Made by a program: the position numbers and the translations under genes. A stretch of 64,000 bases of DNA from a bacterium (GTDB lineage: Bacteria; SAR324; XYD2-FULL-50-16): contig JAHJTV010000025.1 of the NCBI GenBank assembly GCA_018829445.1, positions 18,587 through 82,586 of the forward strand. The letters run 5' to 3'. Every line of letters starts with the position of its first letter. The stretch's first letter is position 1. The notes under the pieces were generated by a model. The model ran no database searches. It saw only the letters and a list, made by a program, of their open reading frames with translations, and was not told where the DNA came from. Of this stretch, positions 43,853-51,436 are shown one piece after another.

Positions 43853-44623
43853 GTGGACGCGGATTTTAAAAACAGATTTATAAGACTGTGGGATGACTAT
43901 TTCCCCGGCGCAGAACTTCCCATGGGATTTTACTATGCAGATCGGGATTGCGGAATAGAAAAAAAGAAAAAGACCGGAAACCATAGTTGTTTAATCGCCG
44001 ATCTTTCAGCTGTCCGTCGGGGAAAAGCTCTCTGTTTTAATAAGGAGTCAATCGGTTGTGTCGGAGGTGTTAGATGTTGCGGTTTTCCCTGCGATCAGAG
44101 ACCGGATTTTGAATACTTTCTTTCCTGCGGAATTCCCGGAAAAGTGGAAGGAATCAGATATAAAAAAACACCGCAACTGGTAAAAGAGACTCAGAATCGG
44201 CACCCCCCATTTTCCGCTCCCAAAAGTACAATTGTTTTTAAACGCTGGGACAGCTTTGAAGAGATGGATAACCCGGATGCCATTATTTTTTTTGCAGCTG
44301 CTGATGTCCTTGCCGGCCTGTTTTCCCTGGCAAATTTTGATGAAGGAGATCCGCAGTCGGTGATTGCACCCTCCTGCGCCGGTTGCGCCTCAGTTGTCCA
44401 ATATCCTTACCTGGAATCACAACAGCCTGTACCAAAATCTGTGATGGGTATGTTTGATATTTCAGCACGACCCTACTTGCGGGCAGATCTTTTAACCTTC
44501 ACCGTTCCGTGGAGTAAATTCCAACGTATGGTAAATCACATGGAAGAAAGTTTTTTGATTACCGATGCCTGGATTCGAATCCAAAAGCGACTTAAAAAAC
44601 GATTAACCGGGGATACAACCTGA
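43853..44623 (+). CDS. DUF169 family protein
   Basis: 256 residues starting at GTG 43853, with AGGAG at 5-bp spacing. The protein is Cys-rich: CGIEKKKKTGNHSCLIADL, CFNKESIGCVGGVRCCGFPCDQR, FLSCGIP and PSCAGCASVV. The arrangement 'C-x-x-L-x-x-(A/V)RRGK-x-x-C-x-x-x-x-x-x-C-x-GG-x-x-x-G' matches DUF169 proteins of anaerobes, which are widespread near redox and corrinoid genes but lack a proven function. A metal or cluster-binding role is plausible (inference). It is followed by an SDR dehydrogenase 61 bp downstream and is divergent from the dehydratase operon. Confidence 0.75.
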   Translation: MDADFKNRFIRLWDDYFPGAELPMGFYYADRDCGIEKKKKTGNHSCLIADLSAVRRGKALCFNKESIGCVGGVRCCGFPCDQRPDFEYFLSCGIPGKVEGIRYKKTPQLVKETQNRHPPFSAPKSTIVFKRWDSFEEMDNPDAIIFFAAADVLAGLFSLANFDEGDPQSVIAPSCAGCASVVQYPYLESQQPVPKSVMGMFDISARPYLRADLLTFTVPWSKFQRMVNHMEESFLITDAWIRIQKRLKKRLTGDTT

Positions 44624-44684
44624 AAAAAGTTTTTGCCTTAGTTTGTCTGCCTTATAGAAAAACACTTTAACCGAAGGAGATACC

Positions 44685-45437
44685 ATGGGACTATTATCCA
44701 ATAAAGTAGCGCTTATTACAGGATCAAGCAGGGGAATCGGCGCTGCGACCGCCAAATTGTTCGCCGAAAACGGGGCTGCTGTGGTTGTTAATTATGTGTC
44801 CAACTCAGAAGCGGCTGATCTGGTTGTTGCAGATATTGTTGAGGTCGGAGGAAAAGCGATCGCCATTCAGGCTGATGCGGCTGATCAAAATCAGGTAAAG
44901 AAGATGGTGTCAAAAGCTATCAATGAGCTGGGAAAGATAGATATCCTGGTACTGAACGCAAGTATTACGTTTCCGGTTGTCCCCTTTTTAGAGTTCAAGT
45001 GGGAAGATTTTGAGTATAAGCTGACCAGGGAGCTGAAAGCGGCTTTCTTCTGTTGCAAGGAAGTAGTGCCCGGTATGATTGAGAAGAAGAAAGGAACCAT
45101 CGTCGCAGTTTCAAGTGGCCTTTCCCGGCAGCCAGGCCCGGGGTTTATTGCACACAGCACAGCCAAATCAGGATTGGATTCGTTTGCAAAATCATTAGCC
45201 ATGGAACTCGGCCCCCACGGAATTAGAGTTAATGTCATTGCGCCGGGGCTTACCCTTACTGATGCCACAGCATTTCATCCCGAGGAGATAAAACAAATAA
45301 TAGCTGCCAATACACCTTTGCGCCGGCTTGCGAAGCCGGAAGATATCGCAGGTGCCATTTTGATGATGGCCAGTGATCACAGCGAGTTCGTTTCGGGTAC
45401 CTACACTCCGGTCAGCGGTGGCATGCAGATGGAATAG
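44685..45437 (+). CDS. Short-chain dehydrogenase/reductase (FabG-like)
   Basis: 250 residues, classical SDR length. The nucleotide motif ITGSSRGIGAATAKLF is at about 12-27, NASITFPV stands at the NAG position, and the catalytic Ser-Tyr-Lys region reads VSSGLSRQPGPGFIAHSTAKSGLD. The expected catalytic Tyr of Y-x-x-x-K is replaced by His (HSTAK), which is unusual and could change activity. It would normally reduce a keto or hydroxyl group with NAD(P)H. AAGGAG precedes the ATG. With the DUF169 gene it forms a plus-strand pair, probably under the same GntR operator as the dehydratase cluster. Confidence 0.9.
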   Translation: MGLLSNKVALITGSSRGIGAATAKLFAENGAAVVVNYVSNSEAADLVVADIVEVGGKAIAIQADAADQNQVKKMVSKAINELGKIDILVLNASITFPVVPFLEFKWEDFEYKLTRELKAAFFCCKEVVPGMIEKKKGTIVAVSSGLSRQPGPGFIAHSTAKSGLDSFAKSLAMELGPHGIRVNVIAPGLTLTDATAFHPEEIKQIIAANTPLRRLAKPEDIAGAILMMASDHSEFVSGTYTPVSGGMQME

Positions 45438-45523
45438 GTGGGCGGTTAAAAAAAATACGCCCGTAAGGGTCATAAGTGCGAACTTAATAGCATCTTTCTG
45501 ATAAAATTTATTTCCCCAAAACA

Positions 45524-45570
45524 GTAGGGCGACCTTACATTGGTAGCCCTACCATAATCCTTGCTCTTGG
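45524..45570. repeat. Dispersed palindromic repeat, copy 4 (internally deleted)
   Basis: GTAGGGCGACCTTACAT..CCCTACCATAATCCTTGCTCTTGG matches both ends of the complete copy at 36500-36580 but lacks its central hairpin. It lies in the 233-bp gap between the SDR and a kinase gene. Confidence 0.6.
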
Positions 45571-45670
45571 CAGGATATGGTTATGGAAACGCTTATGTCC
45601 GCCCTCCAGCCTTAATTGAAACCGATTTAGTGAATAACCGAAACAAGTAGGAAGAGCAAGCAAAGCAAGT

Positions 45671-47605
45671 TCAGACTTCGGCGATCTTGAATTTTATTGT
45701 AAATTTTGTTCCGTTTTTATTTATCATTTCAACCGACCCATCTAGTTGGTTCTCAGCAATGGCCTTGACCAGTTTCAGACCGAGACTGTTAACGGTATGC
45801 AAATCAAAATCCCCGGGCATGCCAACACCATTATCTGATATAACCAGTTCAACTTCGTTTTCTTTATTGGATTCCAGTTTCAGCACAATCTCCCCTTTTC
45901 TGCCTTTCGGAAAAGCATACTTCAAGGAGTTGGTTATCAGCTCATTTACAATCAATCCCAACGGCGATGCCTGATTAATCCCAATCATGAGATTACTGGC
46001 TTCGATCTTCAAATGAACATTGCTGCCGATTGAATAATTCTGTGTTACGTCACTGGCCAGCTTTGACAGATAGCCGTTCAGATCCACAGCTGAAAAGTTC
46101 TCGGACTGATAAAGGATTTCATGAATGACGGACATGGATTGCACCCGGGTCTGACAGACATTGAGAGCCTCTATCAGCCGTTCATCATCGGTTTTGTTAG
46201 CCTGTAGCATCAATAAGCCTGACACAACCGCCAGGTTGTTCTTAACCCGGTGATGAACCTCCTTAAGCAGGGTTTCCTTTTCCGCAAGATTGGCTTTGAT
46301 CTGCTCCTCAGCGATTTTACGTTCAGAGATCTCTCTTTCCAGATCAATGGTTCTCTTTTTGACCGTTTCTTCCAGGTGGAGGTGATTCTGCTTCAATTGG
46401 CTTTCCAGACGTTTACGCTTGGTAATATCCGTATGAACGGAAACCAGGACTTTCCCGTATTTGGAATATTCGAAGGCGGAAACATTGGCATAACACCAGA
46501 AGATTGTGGCATCTTTCTTCACGTTCTTAATCTCCCCCTGCCAGACACCTGTTTCAATTACAACTCTCATGATCTCATTGGCAGTTTCTTCCGGATGTTT
46601 ATCTGTCGGGGCATTCACGACAGATATGTGTTTCCCGTTCATCTCCTCAGCATCGTAGCCAAACATTGCTTCCATTTTTGGATTGGCATAGACAATGATG
46701 CCATCTTCAACACGCACCAGGAATACTCCTTCGGTCATGTTTGCCACAATTTCACTTTGGAGATTGAGATCTTCAATCGACTTTTTGAGCTGTTGAGACA
46801 TCTGGTTGAAGGCATTTGCCAGCCAACCGATTTCATCCCTGGACTTCACCGTTACCTGATGGTTCAGGTTCATTCTACTAAACTCAGCCACCCCTGATAT
46901 CAGCTTCTTTATGGAATCGTTGAGTGTTCTTGTCGAAAGATAACCAAATAGTCCGGCAACCAGAATCACACCCAGAAAAGTGATGGCAGTTGTCTTTAGA
47001 ATTGTGTTTTTTGTTACCCGGGATTCGATTAACATGGCAGAGGCATTGACGGCGGCGTAGTTCTTCAGGTTCCTCATTTTGCTATTTAATGCTTCAACAT
47101 GGGCCGCTCCTTTTCCCCTCGTAATGTCAATGGCATGCGCCCGGTTTCCGCTTTTTGTTAACGAGATCACCTCCTCGCGGATCGATTCCCAATCCTGAAA
47201 CAGTTTTACTGTTTCAGCCAGCAGCAAAGCACCCTCATCACCCAAAATCCACTTTTCTGCGATTCCCAGGTTCTCAAAAACCTCATTTTCATAAGTCTTA
47301 ACGGCTATAATGGCCGCTTCCAGTTCAGTCTCGGTTGAAGAGAGTGCAACATCCTTCATGCTACGGTGGATTTTCACTATGGCAGTGTCAGCGCTTAGCA
47401 CTGCTGTTGTCACTCTTAAGGGATGATTAAAAATTCTAGCTGTCAAGTCAGACAAGCGATTCATTTGAGAATACGAATAAATATCCCCAATGCCAGTCAC
47501 CGCCAAGATAAAAATCAACCCGAACAGAAGCTTCGCAAATATGCCTAACCCCTCTTTCTGTTGAATTAATCCCTGGTTTTTCACGGCTCTCTCCTGATTA
47601 TTCAA
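45671..47605 (-). CDS. Membrane sensor histidine kinase with HisKA_2 domain
   Basis: 644 residues. Two transmembrane helices (about 22-45 and 205-224) frame a four-helix-bundle-like periplasmic sensor. A HAMP domain (about 225-280), a PAS domain (about 285-400), a coiled coil, and the HisKA_2 motif EVHHRVKNNLAVVSGLLMLQ (phosphoacceptor His about 460) follow, then HATPase_c with NELITNSLKYAFP and SDNGVGMP. HWE/HisKA_2 kinases of this type often phosphorylate a separate receiver protein. No response regulator is adjacent, so it is an orphan here. The nearest receiver, a CheY-like protein, is 2.8 kb away on the other strand. Confidence 0.92.
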   Translation of the reverse strand: MNNQERAVKNQGLIQQKEGLGIFAKLLFGLIFILAVTGIGDIYSYSQMNRLSDLTARIFNHPLRVTTAVLSADTAIVKIHRSMKDVALSSTETELEAAIIAVKTYENEVFENLGIAEKWILGDEGALLLAETVKLFQDWESIREEVISLTKSGNRAHAIDITRGKGAAHVEALNSKMRNLKNYAAVNASAMLIESRVTKNTILKTTAITFLGVILVAGLFGYLSTRTLNDSIKKLISGVAEFSRMNLNHQVTVKSRDEIGWLANAFNQMSQQLKKSIEDLNLQSEIVANMTEGVFLVRVEDGIIVYANPKMEAMFGYDAEEMNGKHISVVNAPTDKHPEETANEIMRVVIETGVWQGEIKNVKKDATIFWCYANVSAFEYSKYGKVLVSVHTDITKRKRLESQLKQNHLHLEETVKKRTIDLEREISERKIAEEQIKANLAEKETLLKEVHHRVKNNLAVVSGLLMLQANKTDDERLIEALNVCQTRVQSMSVIHEILYQSENFSAVDLNGYLSKLASDVTQNYSIGSNVHLKIEASNLMIGINQASPLGLIVNELITNSLKYAFPKGRKGEIVLKLESNKENEVELVISDNGVGMPGDFDLHTVNSLGLKLVKAIAENQLDGSVEMINKNGTKFTIKFKIAEV

Positions 47606-47998
47606 AAAATCTCCAAACCGGTTGTTTTGAATTGATAGTTGTTAATCTTAAAATCCTCTTTTCTGTAAAGGTATCTAATTTTCAGTAGATTGTCACTGAT
47701 ATTGAAAAAAGGCCTTTAATTGAACTCCCTCTGGCGGTATATAATTCAGTGGCTGATTGCTTAAGCAGATTTTTGGTCAAAACGCTTCGAAAATGCTGTT
47801 CAATAAGATCAAAGTTTCTTATTTCAACCCTTTAAAAGACTAATCTCCCCGAACGATTACATCAATTTAACCCTTTGCTAACATCTGCTTAACAGAGCGG
47901 GCTTAGAGTCATCAATACAAGGAGAAAAACAATTTTCTATAAGGCAACCTCAGTATTCCGGGATATATCGACTTCAATTCGTTGTAAAACAATGGCAG

Positions 47999-50284
47999 AT
48001 GATGGGAAAGCAGGTAGAAGAGGAAAGATTGATTTTTAGATGGTTTAAACGTGTTGGGAGAAAAAAGATCTCCATGCAATATCATATCGATAGAAAAGAA
48101 TTTTCAACAACTACCGTGGAATCATCTCTGGAAGTTATCCCAATAAAAAATCCTGTGATAAATATTGATCAACAATCACACACAAATGACAAGGGAAACA
48201 AGAACCGATTTGAAGTTTCCCGGTCTGATCATAAAACGGATTTGGAAATAGGGGTAAATGACTCCAGTGATCCCCCGGTTTTATACTCTCCTGAAACTGT
48301 CATTGATTCCATTGAAGGAGTAGGAAACCGGGATATCCTTAAGGAGTTACAACCTATCGTGCCTGTGTATTGGAACATACCAATGCCTGATCTGCTTGAG
48401 GTATTCAAACAATATCCTCAATACACCTTTTTCCCGGTTGTTGACGATCTGATGCATCCACAGGGAATTATCAGGGAACAAAAACTCAAAAAATTTGTTT
48501 ATTCCAGATTCGGTGCTGCGTTACTTGAGAACCCTGATCTGAAAGACAAACTTACCGATTTTATTGAACCTTGCACCATCGTCGGAGTTGACGATAAAAG
48601 CGAAGAGATACTGAAAACATACTCGGAGTCGGGAACCACCGAGGGCATAATTGTTACCGCCGATTCAAAATACCTGGGAGTGATTTCGCTACGTTCACTT
48701 GTAAAAATGGGCCACGACAGGGAACTTAACCTTCAGGAATCGCACAACCGGATTCTTGAACAGAGAAACAAGGATATCAACCATATTCTTCGGAATATGA
48801 AACAGGGGATATTCACAATACAGGAGGATGGCACCGTCCACCACGATTACTCGGTACACCTGGAGACATTATTGGAAACAAACGAGATAGAAGGCAGACA
48901 CTATGTCGATCTTCTATTCCAGAATGCAAACCTGGAAAAAGATAAACTTTCACAAACACGCTCCGTTATCGAAAATTCAATGGGGGAAGATGTATTGACG
49001 TTTGAAGTCAATTCTCACTTATTAATTGAGGAATACCGGATCTGCTTTAGTGGAGAAAGGACAAAACACATTGAGTTGTTCTGGAATCCTGTTGTGGATG
49101 AAGATGATATCATCAGGCGTTTTATTGTAAACATTCGTGATAAGACTGAGATCGTTACTCTGCAAAATAATGCTTTTCAGCAACAAAAGGAGTTCAAAAT
49201 TATCACACAGGTACTTTCAATAACCCGTGACAGGTTCGAAGAGTTTATTAAGTCGTCCAACGAGTATGTTGAATCCTGCATTGCTCTTCTGGATGAAAAC
49301 AGTTTTTTTGAGATGTCTGTCATCGACCACATTTTTAGAAATCTCCACACCATAAAAGGTAATTCCAGGTTATATGGATTTGATGATCTTACCAACAGTG
49401 TACATGATGTTGAAGAGAGTGTTAATCAAGTTCGGTCACGAAATGCGGCTTATGATAGTCGAGAACTAAAGAGTGAGATTCTGAAGGTGGACTCTATGTT
49501 GAAGGAATACATAATGGTTACCGAAAAAAAGCTCAGTAGTTTTCAAGGAACAAAACAGAAAGGTGTTTTTTTGGACAATCAGCTTTATTCCGCACTGACA
49601 AATACCCTGATGAGTGAAAAACTGCACAATCTGCCAGATTCTATCCAAACGATAATCAAATCCAAAAAGATACTTAACGCTCTGAATACTGCCTCATTAG
49701 AGGATCTGTTCAGTGATGTTGGTGCAAGTTTGAAATCAATGGCCGAAATTGTGGGAAAACCAAAACCAAACCTTTTTATTACCAGCAATAACATAAGAAT
49801 TATTGAGAAGATCTCTTCAATACTAAATGTCATTATAATGCATTCAATTCGCAACTCCCTGGTTCATGGAATTGAAGACCCCCAAATGAGAAGAGCTTTG
49901 GGAAAACCGGCAGAAGGAAACATTCACCTGTTTGCCACCCTGACCGATGACCAATTTCGAGTAGAGTATTGGGATGATGGCACTGGGTTGGATCTAAAAA
50001 AGATAATGAGCAAAGCCCTTGATTCCGGACTTGTAAAGTTGAATAAACCCCTCCATGACAGGCAGATTGCCCAGTTCATTTTTTGCCCGGGGCTGAGCAC
50101 AACGAATGATATAACGGAAATGGCCGGTCGGGGTGTGGGGATGGATGCGATTCTCAAGGCAATAAAAAGTGTTGAAGGATCCATGGATATTATCTTTTTA
50201 GATAAAAAGGATGATAGTTCCTCAAAAAGACCTTTTAAATTTGTTCTTAATTTTCCAGGTGAATATGCTCAATTACTTAGTTAG
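47999..50284 (+). CDS. CheA-like histidine kinase with N-terminal CBS-like module and no CheW domain
   Basis: 761 residues. Residues about 115-250 form a CBS-pair-like module (VPVYWNIPMPDLLEVFKQYPQYTFFPVVDD, GIIREQKLKKFVYSRFGAALLE, EGIIVTADSKYLGVISLRSLVKM). A PAS-like region (270-390) follows, then an HPt-like helical domain with His in NLHTIKGNSRLYGFDDL (about 450). A CheA-type ATPase domain closes it (IMHSIRNSLVHGIEDPQMRRAL, YWDDGTGLD, GLSTTNDITEMAGRGVGMDAI). There is no P5/CheW-like domain, so it does not dock to receptors as CheA does. It is the first of four plus-strand genes: kinase, CheY, CheX-like, second kinase. The start has a weak ribosome-binding site. Confidence 0.85.
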   Translation: MMGKQVEEERLIFRWFKRVGRKKISMQYHIDRKEFSTTTVESSLEVIPIKNPVINIDQQSHTNDKGNKNRFEVSRSDHKTDLEIGVNDSSDPPVLYSPETVIDSIEGVGNRDILKELQPIVPVYWNIPMPDLLEVFKQYPQYTFFPVVDDLMHPQGIIREQKLKKFVYSRFGAALLENPDLKDKLTDFIEPCTIVGVDDKSEEILKTYSESGTTEGIIVTADSKYLGVISLRSLVKMGHDRELNLQESHNRILEQRNKDINHILRNMKQGIFTIQEDGTVHHDYSVHLETLLETNEIEGRHYVDLLFQNANLEKDKLSQTRSVIENSMGEDVLTFEVNSHLLIEEYRICFSGERTKHIELFWNPVVDEDDIIRRFIVNIRDKTEIVTLQNNAFQQQKEFKIITQVLSITRDRFEEFIKSSNEYVESCIALLDENSFFEMSVIDHIFRNLHTIKGNSRLYGFDDLTNSVHDVEESVNQVRSRNAAYDSRELKSEILKVDSMLKEYIMVTEKKLSSFQGTKQKGVFLDNQLYSALTNTLMSEKLHNLPDSIQTIIKSKKILNALNTASLEDLFSDVGASLKSMAEIVGKPKPNLFITSNNIRIIEKISSILNVIIMHSIRNSLVHGIEDPQMRRALGKPAEGNIHLFATLTDDQFRVEYWDDGTGLDLKKIMSKALDSGLVKLNKPLHDRQIAQFIFCPGLSTTNDITEMAGRGVGMDAILKAIKSVEGSMDIIFLDKKDDSSSKRPFKFVLNFPGEYAQLLS

Positions 50285-50374
50285 AACACGAGTTTCGATA
50301 CCTGAATACATCCATCCTGATTTGGAAAAGCAGTACAAACCGGTAACCCCTACACATAGTCAACAAAGGTCGAC

Positions 50375-50743
50375 ATGGCAAAAATTTTAGTCGTAGATGA
50401 TTCCGAAACCGTGAGACATCGATTGGTTCTGGATCTTCAAGCTGCAGGACATGAAGTTATAGAAGCGGAGGACGGTGTGAAAGGTCTTCAAACATTAAAT
50501 TCCAACCAGGATACAAATATTGTTATCAGTGATATCAATATGCCGGAAATGGACGGTATTACAATGTGTTCAAAAATCAATGAGAATGAACGATTTAAGG
50601 ATATCCATCTTTTTGTTTTAACAACTGAATTTGACTCGGACTTAAAAACAAAGGGCAAAAAAGCCGGCGTGAAGTTATGGATAACCAAACCGGTCAAAAT
50701 GGCCAAACTCACTGCAGTTATTCAAAAAGTGTTGGAACGTTAA
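50375..50743 (+). CDS. CheY-like single-domain response regulator
   Basis: 122 residues, one REC domain only. The acidic pocket is VVDDSE (Asp 8-9), the phosphoacceptor is in VISDINMPEMDG (Asp about 53), the Thr is in FVLTTEF and the Lys in WITKPVK. The typical receiver output surface is conserved. It sits between the two CheA-like kinases and beside a CheX-like protein, so it most likely is their phosphoacceptor, with dephosphorylation by the CheX-like product (inference). Confidence 0.94.
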   Translation: MAKILVVDDSETVRHRLVLDLQAAGHEVIEAEDGVKGLQTLNSNQDTNIVISDINMPEMDGITMCSKINENERFKDIHLFVLTTEFDSDLKTKGKKAGVKLWITKPVKMAKLTAVIQKVLER

Positions 50744-50808
50744 GCAAAACACATACTTTGCCAGCGCCTTGATTAGAAAATACCCAAACCAAAAATAAAA
50801 GGACGACC

Positions 50809-51423
50809 ATGCACACTAAAACTGCAGAAACACAACCAGGATCTCAATTATCCGGTTTTAAAAGTAAATTTGGAGAGATTATACGTCATGTGACACTCTC
50901 CCGTATACAACTCTATTCTGATCGTCAAGACTTTAAAATTGCAGAGCTTCAGGAAACTTCCCCACACGGTTACGTCTTTGCCAACAGCATGTCGATGATT
51001 ATAGTGGCGGGAAAATCAATTCGGATTATCCTCAAAACCCATTTTAACCATAAAGACTCAAAGCCTATTGCCAGACACCTTTATGGCTTGGAGCAGGTGG
51101 ATGACAACAAATCCTTTGATGTTATGAAAGAATACTGCAATTTATCAGCAGGTTTTTTGAAAAAAATCTGTATTGAACAGAATATTGCCGTTGGCATTAG
51201 TCTGCCTGTTGTGACCATGGGATTCAATGAAGTTTTTACCGATTTAAACGGACAAGAGCAAAAGATGATATTTGAGGACTGTTGGAAGTTGACATACGCC
51301 GAAGGGGATATCATCTGTAGTTGTCATGTTGATATTTTTGAACCGGAGATTCTTAATAATCTAATGGAGTTCGCTGCAACTGATTTGGATGAAGATAATG
51401 ATGAAGAGTATGAATTTTTATAA
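50809..51423 (+). CDS. CheX/CheC-like phosphatase domain protein
   Basis: 204 residues. The segment DVMKEYCNLSAGFLKKICIEQNIAVGISLPVVTMGFNEVF matches the CheX/CheC pattern E-x-x-N-x-x-x-G followed by a strand ending SLPVV-x-x-G, in which the Glu and Asn residues bind and dephosphorylate CheY-P. The acidic tail DLDEDNDEEYEFL has no equivalent. It follows the cheY-like gene by 65 bp and precedes the second kinase by 13 bp. The family call rests on the short motif and on the neighbourhood. Confidence 0.65.
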   Translation: MHTKTAETQPGSQLSGFKSKFGEIIRHVTLSRIQLYSDRQDFKIAELQETSPHGYVFANSMSMIIVAGKSIRIILKTHFNHKDSKPIARHLYGLEQVDDNKSFDVMKEYCNLSAGFLKKICIEQNIAVGISLPVVTMGFNEVFTDLNGQEQKMIFEDCWKLTYAEGDIICSCHVDIFEPEILNNLMEFAATDLDEDNDEEYEFL

Positions 51424-51436
51424 ACAGGGGAGATAG

